A stretch of 33,326 nucleotides of DNA. It comes from an uncultured Blastococcus sp. (GTDB taxonomy: Bacteria; Actinomycetota; Actinomycetes; Mycobacteriales; Geodermatophilaceae). A model generated the notes under the pieces. The model had not been told where the DNA came from, did not search any database, and saw only the letters and a list, made by a program, of their open reading frames with translations. The position numbers and the translations under genes were made by a program. The DNA lies in NCBI GenBank assembly GCA_902805535.1, contig CADCTN010000178.1:1-33326 (forward strand), written 5' to 3'. Shown here piece by piece: positions 7,321 to 15,619 of the stretch. Position 1 is the first letter of the stretch. Each line of letters begins with the position of its first letter.

Positions 7321-10191
7321 GTGCCCGCGAAGACCAGCCAGACCGGAAGCGAGAGCACCCCCGCGACCGACGGCGGAGCGAAGGCGCCCGCACGCCGGCG
7401 CGCGGCCGCGCCCGGAGGCAAGCCGCTGGTCATCGTGGAGTCGCCGACCAAGGCGAACAAGATCGCCGGATACCTGGGCAGCGGCTACGTCGTCGAGGCC
7501 AGCGTCGGCCACATCCGCGACCTGCCGCGCAACGCGGCCGACGTGCCGGCCGAGCACAAGGGCGCCTCGTGGGCCCGTCTCGGGGTCGACGTGGACAACT
7601 CCTTCGAGCCCCTCTACGTCGTGAGCCCCGACCGCAAGCAGCAGGTCAGCCGGCTCAAGCAGCTGGTGAAGGACGCCAGCGAGGTGTACCTCGCGACAGA
7701 CGAGGACCGCGAGGGCGAGGCCATCGCCTGGCACCTGGTCGACACGCTCAAGCCGCGCGTCCCCGTGCACCGCATGGTCTTCCACGAGATCACCCCCGAG
7801 GCCATCGCCCGGGCCGTGGCCAACCCGCGCGAGCTCGACACCGCGCTGGTCGACGCGCAGGAGACCCGCCGCATCCTGGACCGCCTCTACGGCTACGAGG
7901 TCTCCCCGGTGCTGTGGAAGAAGGTGCTGCCCAAGCTGTCGGCCGGGCGCGTGCAGTCCGTCGCCACCCGGATCGTCGTCGAGCGCGAGCGGGAGCGGAT
8001 GGCCTTCCACGCCGCCGACTACTGGTCCCTGGAGGGCACCTTCGCGGTGCCGCGGCCCGGCACGGCCACCGACGACGGCGACCCCACCACGGTCCGCGCC
8101 AAGCTGGTCAGCGTCGACGACAGCCGCGTCGCCACCGGCAAGGACTTCGACCCGGCGACCGGCCGGGTGAGCGGTGACGTCGTCCACCTCGACGAGGCCG
8201 GCGCCCGCGGGCTCGCCGCGCGCCTGGAGGGGCGCCAGGTCGGCGTCACCCGCGTCGACGAGAAGCCCTACCGGCGCCGTCCCTACGCCCCGTTCACCAC
8301 GTCGACCCTCCAGATGGACGCCGGGCGCAAGCTGGGCTGGTCCTCGGCGCAGACGATGCGCGTCGCGCAGCGGCTGTACGAGAACGGCCACATCACCTAC
8401 ATGCGCACCGACTCGACGAACCTGTCGCAGGAGGCGATCAACGCCGCTCGTCAGCAGGCCCGCGAGCTCTACGGCGATGCCTACGTCCCCGCGGAGGCGC
8501 GCCGCTACAAGAGCAAGGCCAAGGGCGCGCAGGAGGCCCACGAGGCGATCCGTCCCGCCGGCGACAACTTCCGGACCCCCGGCCAGCTGGCTCCCCAGCT
8601 CGCCCGGGACGAGTTCCGGCTCTACGAGCTGATCTGGCAGCGGACGGTCGCCTCCCAGATGGCCGATGCCGTCGGGCAGACCGTGAGCATCCGGCTGGCC
8701 GGCCGCAGCGCCACCGACGAGGCGGTCGAGTTCACCGCCAGCGGTCGCACGATCACCTTCCCCGGCTTCCTCAAGGCCTACGTGGAGTCCCGCGAGGAGG
8801 CCCCGGCGACGGGCGGCGACGACGAGAACGGCAGCGACGATGCCGAGCGACGGCTGCCCCGGCTCGAGCGCGGCCAGCAGCTGGACACCCGCGAGCTCGA
8901 CGCCAAGGGCCACACGACCAGCCCGCCGTCGCGCTACACCGAGCCGAGTCTGGTCGCCCGCCTCGAGGAGCTGGGCATCGGCCGTCCGTCGACCTTCGCC
9001 TCGATCATGCAGACGATCCAGGACCGCGGGTACGTGTGGAAGAAGGGCAACTCCATGGTGCCCTCGTTCATCGCCTTCGCCGTGGTGAACCTCCTGGAGC
9101 AGCACTTCGCCCAGCTGGTCGACTACGACTTCACCGCCTCCCTGGAGGAGGAGCTCGACGAGATCGCCGGCGGCACCCTGCAGCGCGTGGACTGGCTCAC
9201 CGAGTTCTACTTCGGTGGCCAGGGCCGGCACGCCGGCGGCATCGCCGAGTCCGGTGGGCTGAAGTCGGTCGTGGGCCAGCGGCTGGAGGAGATCGACGCC
9301 CGCGGGGTGAACTCGATCCCGCTCCGGGCCACGAGCGCCGAAGGGCAGGCGGTCATCGCCCGCGTCGGCCGCTACGGCCCGTACCTGCAGGCCGGCGGCG
9401 AGGACGGCGCCCGGGTGAGCATCCCGGAGGACCTGGCGCCCGACGAGCTGACCACCGAGAAGGTGCGCGAGCTGCTGGAGGCGCCGTCGGGTGACCGCGA
9501 GCTCGGTACCGACCCCGAGTCCGGGCACCCCGTCGTCGTCAAGGCCGGCCGCTACGGCCCGTACGTGACGACCGTCGTCCCCGAGGACAGCAAGGACGCC
9601 CCGCGGACGGCCAGCCTGTTCGCGTCGATGTCGCCGGAGACGCTGACCCTGGAACAGGCGCTGACGCTCCTCACGCTGCCCCGCGCCGTCGGCACGGCTC
9701 CCGACGGCGAGGAGATCCAGGCGCTCAACGGCCGGTACGGGCCCTACATCAAGAAGGGCACCGACTCCCGCTCGCTGGACAGCGAGGAGAAGCTCTTCAC
9801 CGTCACCCTCGACGAGGCGCTGACGATCTTCGCCCAGCCCAAGCAGCGCGGGCGGGCTGCCGCGAAGGCCCCGCTCAAGGAGCTGGGCGCCGACCCGGTC
9901 ACCCAGGGCCAGGTCACCGTCCGCGAGGGCCGGTTCGGTCCCTATGTCACCGACGGCGAGACCAACGCCAGCCTGCGCAAGGGCGACGACGTCGAGACGA
10001 TCACCATCGACCGCGCGGCCGAGCTGTTGGCCGACCGTCGTGCGCGGGGCCCGGTGACGAAGAAGAAGGCGACGGCGAAGAAGGCGCCCGCGAAGAAGGC
10101 GACGGCCAAGAAGGCGACGGCGAAGAAGGCGACGGCGAAGAAGACGCCCGCCAAGAAGGCCCCGGCGGGCACCGCGGTCACGGCCGGCTGA
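7321..10191 (+). CDS. topA: DNA topoisomerase I (type IA)
   Basis: This 956-residue enzyme relaxes negative supercoils. The N-terminal Toprim domain shows VIVESPTKANKIAGYLG and the acidic ATDEDREGEAIAWH. The catalytic tyrosine is in ITYMRTDSTNLS (about Tyr360). The C-terminal region has no zinc-finger cysteines. Instead it has four topoisomerase C-terminal repeats marked by GRYGPYLQ, GRYGPYVT, GRYGPYIK and GRFGPYVT, as known for mycobacterial and Streptomyces TopA. It ends in a long basic tail of AKKATAKKATAKK type, known in actinobacteria to aid processive DNA binding. The GTG start follows CAGGAG. It is convergent with the methyltransferase gene, with only 35 bases between the stops. Confidence 0.98.
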   Translation: MPAKTSQTGSESTPATDGGAKAPARRRAAAPGGKPLVIVESPTKANKIAGYLGSGYVVEASVGHIRDLPRNAADVPAEHKGASWARLGVDVDNSFEPLYVVSPDRKQQVSRLKQLVKDASEVYLATDEDREGEAIAWHLVDTLKPRVPVHRMVFHEITPEAIARAVANPRELDTALVDAQETRRILDRLYGYEVSPVLWKKVLPKLSAGRVQSVATRIVVERERERMAFHAADYWSLEGTFAVPRPGTATDDGDPTTVRAKLVSVDDSRVATGKDFDPATGRVSGDVVHLDEAGARGLAARLEGRQVGVTRVDEKPYRRRPYAPFTTSTLQMDAGRKLGWSSAQTMRVAQRLYENGHITYMRTDSTNLSQEAINAARQQARELYGDAYVPAEARRYKSKAKGAQEAHEAIRPAGDNFRTPGQLAPQLARDEFRLYELIWQRTVASQMADAVGQTVSIRLAGRSATDEAVEFTASGRTITFPGFLKAYVESREEAPATGGDDENGSDDAERRLPRLERGQQLDTRELDAKGHTTSPPSRYTEPSLVARLEELGIGRPSTFASIMQTIQDRGYVWKKGNSMVPSFIAFAVVNLLEQHFAQLVDYDFTASLEEELDEIAGGTLQRVDWLTEFYFGGQGRHAGGIAESGGLKSVVGQRLEEIDARGVNSIPLRATSAEGQAVIARVGRYGPYLQAGGEDGARVSIPEDLAPDELTTEKVRELLEAPSGDRELGTDPESGHPVVVKAGRYGPYVTTVVPEDSKDAPRTASLFASMSPETLTLEQALTLLTLPRAVGTAPDGEEIQALNGRYGPYIKKGTDSRSLDSEEKLFTVTLDEALTIFAQPKQRGRAAAKAPLKELGADPVTQGQVTVREGRFGPYVTDGETNASLRKGDDVETITIDRAAELLADRRARGPVTKKKATAKKAPAKKATAKKATAKKATAKKTPAKKAPAGTAVTAG
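10060..10167 (+). repeat. In-frame tandem repeat encoding the lysine tail of TopA
   Basis: The last 110 bases of topA are an imperfect tandem repeat of a 15-base unit (AAGAAGGCGACGGCG), giving KKATA/KKAPA pentapeptides. The repeat is in frame and coding. Near-identical units make it prone to length change by slippage. Confidence 0.85.
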
Positions 10192-10226
10192 GCGGCTCCA
10201 GCAGCTCCAGCCGGCCGCGTCCGGAG

Positions 10227-11027
10227 TCAGTACGGGCGTGAACCGACGGCGAAGATCCGCCGGAAGGGCAGCAGGGTGGTGCCGTCCGGCCGCGGGGGAT
10301 AGGCCTCCCGCACGGCGGCGGCGTAGGCGGCGGTGAACGCGGCGCCGTCGTCCTTGCCGAGCTGCGCGAGGACTGGTCGCAGCTGGGTGCTGCGCACCCA
10401 GTCGACCACCGGGTCGGTGCCGGTCAGGACGTGCAGATAGGTGGTCTCCCACGCGTCGGTGGTGAGCCCGGCGCCGGTGAGCACGTCGTAGTAGCCGGAC
10501 GGCTCGAGGACCGCGCCGGTACCGCGGGGCACATCTGCCAGCCGCGCCGCCCAGCGCGGCGACCGGCACAGCTCGCCGAGGATCCGATGGGTGGGGAAGT
10601 CGAAGTTCCCGGGCACCTGGACCGCCAGCCAACCCCCCGGCGCGAGCCGGCCGGCCCACCGGGCGAGCAGCTCCTCGTGTCCGGGCACCCACTGCAGGAC
10701 CGCGTTGGTCACCAGGACGTCGACCGGCCCGGACGGCTGCCATTCCCGGACGTCGCCGGCGACGAACTCGACCTGGCCGGGGACGGCGTGGGCGGCCGCG
10801 GCGGCGAGCATGGTGTCCGACGAGTCCACGCCCGTGATCCGGGCACCCGGCCAGCGCTGCGCCAGTGACGCGGTGAGCGCCCCTTCACCGCAGCCGAGGT
10901 CCACGACGGTCGCCGGCGACTCCGCGGCGATCCGGGCCACCAGCTCGACGAACGGCCGGCCGCGCTCGCCGGCGAAGCGGAGGTAGCCCGCCGGATCCCA
11001 GACGGGCCCGGGGAGCCCGCCCGGCAT
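10227..11027 (-). CDS. tam: Trans-aconitate 2-methyltransferase-like SAM methyltransferase
   Basis: The product is 266 residues from the chosen ATG at 11027 (an in-frame GTG at 11060 would add 11). It is a class I SAM-dependent methyltransferase. Motif I is VVDLGCGEGALTASLA, followed by ITGVDSS (acidic ribose contact), VTNAVLQWVPGH and LAPGGWLAVQVPGN. The N-terminal WDPAGYLRFAGERGRPF and the C-terminal PYPPRPDGTTLLPFRR-like ending fit the Tam family, which methylates trans-aconitate and related dicarboxylates to detoxify them. No clear ribosome binding site decides the start; 11027 is preferred because family members begin shortly before WDP. It is transcribed divergently from the MFS-Tmk gene. 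Confidence 0.85.
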   Translation of the reverse strand: MPGGLPGPVWDPAGYLRFAGERGRPFVELVARIAAESPATVVDLGCGEGALTASLAQRWPGARITGVDSSDTMLAAAAAHAVPGQVEFVAGDVREWQPSGPVDVLVTNAVLQWVPGHEELLARWAGRLAPGGWLAVQVPGNFDFPTHRILGELCRSPRWAARLADVPRGTGAVLEPSGYYDVLTGAGLTTDAWETTYLHVLTGTDPVVDWVRSTQLRPVLAQLGKDDGAAFTAAYAAAVREAYPPRPDGTTLLPFRRIFAVGSRPY

Positions 11028-11166
11028 CACGTCATGAGTCGTCCGCCGCGTGTCTGCCACCGGTTGCGACCCTAGTCACCCCGCGGACACCGTGCGGCCC
11101 GGCGGTGCCGGTCCGTTGCCCCGTCCGGGCGGAAACCTGCCGGATTCGTCGGCCCGCCCCGGTAAC

Positions 11167-13542
11167 GTGAGGCTCGCCCAGGGACAGCTCGCCGCCCCTC
11201 CTCCGACCCCGGGAGCCCCGATTCCGTCCGACCCGACGTCCCCGGCACCGCCGCCCGACGAGGGGCGAGCGGCCGAGCGGACGACCCCTCCGGCCGACGG
11301 TCTGCCCCCCGCGGGCACGCCGGTACCGGCGGACGCCGCCGTGCCGCTGACCGAGCTCCAGCAGCGGGCGCGGCCGGACCAGGGGCACGCGGACGAGGAC
11401 CCCGATCCGGACCTGCTCGGCTCCGTCGGGCTGGTAGCCAAGCTCCGCGCGGTCCTGCGGGTGCGGGACTTCCGCAAGCTGTGGCTCTCCACGGCGCTGT
11501 CGAGCTTCGGTGACTGGCTCGGCCTGCTGGCGATCACGGCGATGGCCACCACGCTGGTCGACGGGTTCGCCGCGATGAACTTCGCACTGGGCGGTGTCCT
11601 GTTGTTCCGGCTGCTCCCCGCGATCGTCCTCGGCCCGCTGGCCGGCGCCTTCGCCGACCGGTTCGACCGGCGCAAGACGATGGTGACCACCGACATCATC
11701 CGGTTCGGGCTGTTCGCGTCGATCCCGATCGTCGACGACCTCGTCTGGCTGTTCGTCGCCCAGTTCCTCATCGAGGCCTTCAGCCTGTTCTGGATCCCGG
11801 CCAAGGACGCCGCGGTCCCCAACATGCTGCGCAAGGACCAGCTGGAGCCGGCCAACCAGCTCTCCCTCGTCACCACCTACGGGCTGACGCCCGTGCTGGC
11901 GGCCATCGTGTTCGCGCTGCTGGTGACGATCGGCGGACAGCTGCAGAGGGTGCTCCCGTCGGTCGACGAGGTCGACCTGGCGCTGTACCTGAACGCCCTG
12001 ACCTTCCTGGTCGCGGCCATCGTCATCTGGAACCTGCCCTCGATCAGCGGGCGGCGGGCGGCCGGCACCGTGATCGCGCAGGAGAGCTTCCTCGGCTCGC
12101 TCGTGCACGGCTTCTCCTTCGCCGGGCACACGCCGCTGGTGCGCGGCCTGGTGGTCGGCATCACCGGGGCCATGGCCGCCGCCGGCGTGGTCATCGCGAC
12201 GGGCCAGGCGTTCGCCAACGCCCTGGGCGGTGGGCAGGCGGCCTACGGGCTGCTGTTCGGCGCGGTCTTCATCGGTCTGGGTCTGGGCATCGCGCTGGGC
12301 CCGAGCATCGCCCGCGACCTGGCCAGGGAGCGCATCTTCGGCCTCGCGGTGTCCGTGGCCGGCGTGATGGTGCTGCTGATGGCGTGGGCCTTCGCGCTGT
12401 GGATCGCGCTGCTGCTGGTCGTCTTCATGGGCTTCTTCGCCGGCATCGCCTACCTCGCCGGCTTCACCCTGCTGGGCACCGAGGTGGAGGACGAGATCCG
12501 CGGCCGGACGTTCGCGATCGTCCAGTCGCTGGTCCGGGCGGCCCTGATCCTCTCGCTGGCGGTCGTGCCCTTCGGTGTCGGCCTCATCGGCCGGCACTCC
12601 CTCGACCTCGGCGTCGTCACCCTCCCGGTCACGGGGGAGCGGATCATGCTCTTCGTGGCCGGTCTGCTGGCGGTGGGCGTCGGCATCCTCGCCTACCGGC
12701 AGATGGACGACGGCCGGCCGGTGCCGCTGCTGGCCGACGTCGTCACCGCGCTGCGCCGCGACACCACGGCCCGTCGCCGCCTGGCCGGCGGTGGCGTGCT
12801 CATCGCCTTCGAGGGCGGTGAAGGGGCGGGGAAGTCCACCCAGGTCCGCAAGCTGCAGGAATGGCTCACCAACGAGGGCCTGGTCGCCCGGGCCACCTTC
12901 GAGCCCGGGGCCACGCCGTCCGGCGCCGGCATCCGGGCGATCGTCCTCGACAAGGCGCACGCGGGGATCTCCTCCCGCTCGGAGGCGCTGCTCTACGCCG
13001 CCGACCGCGCTCAGCACGTGCACGACGTCCTGCGCCCCGGCCTCGACGCGGGCGAGGTCGTCATCACCGACCGGTTCGTCGACAGCTCGCTGGCCTACCA
13101 GGGCGCCGGCCGGACCATCCCGCTCGACGACGTCCGCATGCTCTCGCGCTGGGCGACCCAGGGCGTGCAGCCCGACCTGACCATCCTGCTCGACCTGCCG
13201 CCGGAGGTGGGGCTGGCGCGTGCCCGGGGCCGCGCGGTCGCCGACCGGCTCGAATCCGAGTCGCTGGAGTTCCACCAGCGGGTGCGGCGCACCTTCCGGG
13301 CACTCGCCGAGACCGAGCCCGACCGTTATCTGGTGCTCGATGCCCGGGAGTCGCCCGACCAGCTCGCGGCCGCCATCCGGATCCGGGTCGCCGAGCTGCT
13401 GTCCGGGCTGCCCCTGCAGCAGCTGAGCCAGAACGTGCCGCCGCCGGCGGGCGAGGCCCCCCTCCGGCAGGAGGAGCTCGCCGCGTCCGGTCCGCACCGG
13501 CCGCACACCCAGACCGGCGCGACCCCCCACCTGCACCCGTGA
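11167..13542 (+). CDS. tmk: Bifunctional MFS transporter / dTMP kinase fusion
   Basis: The frame is open from 11050 to 13542 and encodes two domains. After a Pro/Ala/Asp-rich disordered N-terminus, RDFRKLWLSTALSSFGDWLGLLAI begins a 10-12 helix MFS_3-type transporter with the loop AGAFADRFDRRKTM. From about base 12800 follows a complete thymidylate kinase: P-loop IAFEGGEGAGKST, DRFVDSSLAYQGAGR, and DLPPEVGLARARGR. The kinase makes dTDP from dTMP. The start is uncertain: GTG at 11050, 11167 and 11341 are all in frame. TAACGT at 11162-11167 looks like a -10, in which case translation begins further downstream. The stop overlaps holB by four bases (GTGA), the usual tmk-holB arrangement. Confidence 0.93.
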   Translation: MRLAQGQLAAPPPTPGAPIPSDPTSPAPPPDEGRAAERTTPPADGLPPAGTPVPADAAVPLTELQQRARPDQGHADEDPDPDLLGSVGLVAKLRAVLRVRDFRKLWLSTALSSFGDWLGLLAITAMATTLVDGFAAMNFALGGVLLFRLLPAIVLGPLAGAFADRFDRRKTMVTTDIIRFGLFASIPIVDDLVWLFVAQFLIEAFSLFWIPAKDAAVPNMLRKDQLEPANQLSLVTTYGLTPVLAAIVFALLVTIGGQLQRVLPSVDEVDLALYLNALTFLVAAIVIWNLPSISGRRAAGTVIAQESFLGSLVHGFSFAGHTPLVRGLVVGITGAMAAAGVVIATGQAFANALGGGQAAYGLLFGAVFIGLGLGIALGPSIARDLARERIFGLAVSVAGVMVLLMAWAFALWIALLLVVFMGFFAGIAYLAGFTLLGTEVEDEIRGRTFAIVQSLVRAALILSLAVVPFGVGLIGRHSLDLGVVTLPVTGERIMLFVAGLLAVGVGILAYRQMDDGRPVPLLADVVTALRRDTTARRRLAGGGVLIAFEGGEGAGKSTQVRKLQEWLTNEGLVARATFEPGATPSGAGIRAIVLDKAHAGISSRSEALLYAADRAQHVHDVLRPGLDAGEVVITDRFVDSSLAYQGAGRTIPLDDVRMLSRWATQGVQPDLTILLDLPPEVGLARARGRAVADRLESESLEFHQRVRRTFRALAETEPDRYLVLDARESPDQLAAAIRIRVAELLSGLPLQQLSQNVPPPAGEAPLRQEELAASGPHRPHTQTGATPHLHP

Positions 13543-14711
13543 GCGCTCCGGACGGCGTCTGGTCGCAGGTCGTCGGCCAGCAGGCGGTGGTCGCGGAGCT
13601 GCGCGCGGCGGTGGCCGACCCGGCTGCCATGACGCATGCCTGGCTGTTCACCGGCCCGCCCGGCTCGGGTCGCTCGGTGGCCGCCCGCGCCTTCGCCGCG
13701 GCGCTGCAGTGCCCCGACGGTGGCGACGGCACCTGCCACTCCTGCCGGACGGTGCTGGCCGGCACGCACGCCGACGTGAAGCTGATCGTTCCCGACGGGC
13801 TCTCGATCGGCGTGGCCGAGGCCCGTGAGCTGGTGCGCGTGGCGGGTCGCGCGCCGTCCCAGGGGCGCTGGCAGATGATCATCGTCGAGGACGCCGATCG
13901 GATGAGCGAGGCGGCCGCGAACGCCGTGCTCAAGATGATCGAGGAGCCACCGCCCCGGACCGTGGTGATGCTGTGCGCGCCGAGCCTGCACCCCGACGAC
14001 GTCCCGGTGACGATCCGGTCCCGCTGCCGGGTCGTCGCGTTGCGCACCCCACCGGTCACCGCGATCGCCGACGTGCTGGTGAGCAGGGACGGCGTCGACC
14101 CGGCGCTGGCCGCCTGGTCGGCCGCGGCCTCCGGTGGCCACGTGGGACGCGCCCGTCGCCTGGCCCGGGACGAGGAGGCGCGGCTGGCCCGCAAGGCGGT
14201 GCTCGACGTCCCGCTGCGGCTGATGTCCCTGGCGGCGTGCCTGGACGCCGCCGACGATCTCGTCGGCTCGGCGAAGGAGGAGACCGAGGCCGCGACCGAT
14301 GCCCTCGACGGGGCCGAGACCGATGCGCTCAAGACGAGCCTGGGCGTCGGCGCCCGCGGGCCGGGCGTCGCCGCCGCCGGCCGGGGGAGCGCCGGCCAGC
14401 TCAAGGATCTGGAGCGGCGGCAGAAGTCGCGGGCCACCCGCATCGGCCGGGACGCCATGGACCGGGCACTGGTCGACCTGGCCGGGCTCTACCGCGACGC
14501 GATGGTGCTCGCCTCCGCACCCTCGGCCGACCTGCCGCTCACCCACCCCGACCGCCGCGCCGACGCGGTGGAGCTGGGCCGGCGGATCGGCCCGGACGGG
14601 GCGGTGCGGCGGATCGACGCGATCCTGGACTGCCGCCGGGCGCTGGAGGAGAATGTCAAGCCGCAGATCGCCCTGGAGGCCCTCACCGTGGCGCTGCGCC
14701 TGCCCGCCTGA
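13539..14711 (+). CDS. holB: DNA polymerase III subunit delta'
   Basis: This 390-residue clamp-loader subunit is an AAA+ protein. It shows VWSQVVGQQAVVAELRAAV, a P-loop GPPGSGRSVAARAFA, a zinc-type Cys cluster around CPDGGDGTCHSC, the motif IIVEDADRMSEAAANAVLKMIEEPPP and the sensor IRSRCRVVALR. The ORF track extends this frame back to 12861 inside tmk. The true start is the GTG at 13539, which overlaps the tmk stop and directly precedes conserved sequence. Delta' works with delta and tau/gamma to load the beta clamp. An Ala/Gly-rich insertion (GVGARGPGVAAAGRGSAG) near residue 270 is typical of actinobacterial homologues. Confidence 0.95.
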   Translation: MSAPDGVWSQVVGQQAVVAELRAAVADPAAMTHAWLFTGPPGSGRSVAARAFAAALQCPDGGDGTCHSCRTVLAGTHADVKLIVPDGLSIGVAEARELVRVAGRAPSQGRWQMIIVEDADRMSEAAANAVLKMIEEPPPRTVVMLCAPSLHPDDVPVTIRSRCRVVALRTPPVTAIADVLVSRDGVDPALAAWSAAASGGHVGRARRLARDEEARLARKAVLDVPLRLMSLAACLDAADDLVGSAKEETEAATDALDGAETDALKTSLGVGARGPGVAAAGRGSAGQLKDLERRQKSRATRIGRDAMDRALVDLAGLYRDAMVLASAPSADLPLTHPDRRADAVELGRRIGPDGAVRRIDAILDCRRALEENVKPQIALEALTVALRLPA

Positions 14712-14769
14712 ACAGCCACCACCCTGCGCGGCTCCGGCGCTGTGGTGTCGTAGGCTGTCCGGGCAGTCC

Positions 14770-14842
14770 GCCGCCTTAGCTCAGTCGGTAGAGCATCTCA
14801 CTCGTAATGAGAAGGTCGTCGGTTCGATTCCGACAGGCGGCT
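14770..14842 (+). tRNA. tRNA-Thr (anticodon CGT)
   Basis: The 73-nucleotide cloverleaf is complete. Acceptor GCCGCCT pairs with AGGCGGC, and the D arm is GCTC-AGTCGGTA-GAGC. The anticodon arm is TCTCA-CTCGTAA-TGAGA and the T arm GTCGG-TTCGATT-CCGAC. The anticodon CGT reads ACG (Thr). The discriminator is T and CCA is not encoded (TCCG follows). A possible -10, TAGGCT, lies at 14751-14756. It sits 58 bases after holB. Confidence 0.95.
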
Positions 14843-14980
14843 CCGCGCAGCAAGAACGCCCCCGGCCGGGCCTGGTCCAGATCCCGGCGCCACCACCGCT
14901 CCACCTGCCCGGCTGCGGGTTATCGACCGCCGCCGAGCTGTTGGGCGAGACCGCCGACCCGGCCCGGTTCCGCCGGTGCC

Positions 14981-14986
14981 TAACCT
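14981..14986 (+). promoter_or_regulatory. -10-like TAACCT upstream of the marR leader ORF
   Basis: TAACCT fits the actinobacterial -10 pattern TAnnnT and lies six bases before a GTG at 14993. That is the spacing expected of a leaderless transcript. No convincing -35 is visible. Confidence 0.35.
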
Positions 14987-14992
14987 GAGCCG

Positions 14993-15058
14993 GTGAGTGA
15001 AGCCCCCGGCCCGGCCGAGCAGTCGTGGCGATCCGTCCACGCCCACGGTGCCTCGTGA
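14993..15058 (+). CDS. Possible leaderless 21-codon leader peptide ORF upstream of marR
   Basis: GTG at 14993 opens a 21-residue ORF (MSEAPGPAEQSWRSVHAHGAS) too short for the ORF track. Its TGA (15056-15058) overlaps the GTG proposed as the MarR start (15055-15057) in a GTGA junction. The start lies six bases after TAACCT, so the transcript could be leaderless and the peptide could drive MarR translation by termination-reinitiation. This would explain why no ribosome binding site is seen before marR. No sequence family is recognised. The alternative is that it is a chance ORF and MarR begins at 15025. Confidence 0.35.
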   Translation: MSEAPGPAEQSWRSVHAHGAS

Positions 15059-15546
15059 GCGACGACGTGTGGCTCACCCTCGACCAGCAGCAGGTGGTGC
15101 GAGCGCACCTGCACGCCACGCAGCGGCTGTTCGCGGCGCTGGACCGCCAGATGCAGCGGGACGCCGGCTTTCCGCGCAGCGAGTACGAGATCCTGGTGCG
15201 GCTGTCCGAGGCGCCGGAGTGGCGGCTGCGGATGAGCGAGCTCGCGGCAGCCATGTTCTTCTCGCTCAGCCGGCTCTCCCATGCGGTCTCGCGCATGGAG
15301 CACGCGGGTCACGTGCGGCGCGAGGTCGTCACCGGGGCAGGTCGCCGCACCGATGTCATCCTCACCGACCAGGGCTACGCGACGCTGGTGGCGGCGGCGC
15401 CGGGGCATGTCGCCGCCGTCCGGGCGCTGCTGGTGGAGCGCCTGACCCCGGCGCAGCTGGACCAACTGCACGAGATCAGCCTGGCGCTGCTCGCGAACGG
15501 CGACGGCCCGGACGAGGTCGGTGACCTCCTGGCCGGACCTGCTTGA
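15055..15546 (+). CDS. MarR-family transcriptional regulator
   Basis: The product is 163 residues from GTG 15055; the ORF track start, GTG 15025, would add ten. The winged helix-turn-helix is clear: FPRSEYEILVRLSEAPEWRLRMSELAAAMFFSLSRLSHAVSRMEHAGHVRREV, then the wing GRRTDVILTDQG. It ends in the dimerisation helices typical of MarR. MarR dimers bind palindromes and are released by small phenolic or oxidative ligands. Palindromic GTTGA-N4-TCAAC sites lie immediately downstream, in the promoter of the next gene, and again before the divergent VOC gene, so these two are its likely targets (inference). Start 15055 is preferred because it overlaps the stop of the short upstream ORF. Confidence 0.85.
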   Translation: MSDDVWLTLDQQQVVRAHLHATQRLFAALDRQMQRDAGFPRSEYEILVRLSEAPEWRLRMSELAAAMFFSLSRLSHAVSRMEHAGHVRREVVTGAGRRTDVILTDQGYATLVAAAPGHVAAVRALLVERLTPAQLDQLHEISLALLANGDGPDEVGDLLAGPA

Positions 15547-15597
15547 CGTTGACCGTTCAACAGGCGTAGACAGGGTGTAGCGAGTTGAACGGTCAAC
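15543..15597 (+). promoter_or_regulatory. Promoter with two MarR-type operators before the reductase gene
   Basis: A promoter TTGACG (15543-15548) - 18 bases - TAGACA (15567-15572) carries the operator GTTGACCGTTCAAC (15548-15561) in its spacer. A second operator, GTTGAACGGTCAAC (15584-15597), lies just after the expected transcription start. The two operators are exact reverse complements, and each is a palindrome GTTGA-N4-TCAAC. The layout is that of a repressed promoter. The same 20-base block TTGACGTTGACCGTTCAACA recurs in the promoter of the VOC gene. Confidence 0.75.
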
Positions 15598-15619
15598 ACG
15601 CTTGGCGTCTGGAGATCGC

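Noticed and set aside
10060-10167. Tandem repeat in topA as a possible CRISPR or satellite
   Set aside because: The units are 15 bases, in frame, without spacers, and encode the known lysine-rich tail of actinobacterial TopA.
7219-10743. 1174-residue antisense ORF across topA
   Set aside because: It is a shadow of topA on the opposite strand and runs on into another frame of the methyltransferase gene.
11032-13536. 834-residue antisense ORF opposite the MFS-Tmk gene
   Set aside because: It has no domain and a composition typical of reverse-complement translation; the plus strand has MFS helices and a full Tmk.
12861-14711. 616-residue version of the holB frame
   Set aside because: The first 226 codons run inside tmk in another frame and are Arg/Pro-rich; HolB conservation begins right after GTG 13539.
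14770-14842. tRNA-Thr as an integration site for the island at 17 kb
   Set aside because: No integrase gene and no second copy of the tRNA 3' end were found in the window, and the MarR module with housekeeping-like composition lies between.
14299-14988. ORF reading through the tRNA gene
   Set aside because: It overlaps a perfect tRNA-Thr cloverleaf and is in another frame of holB.
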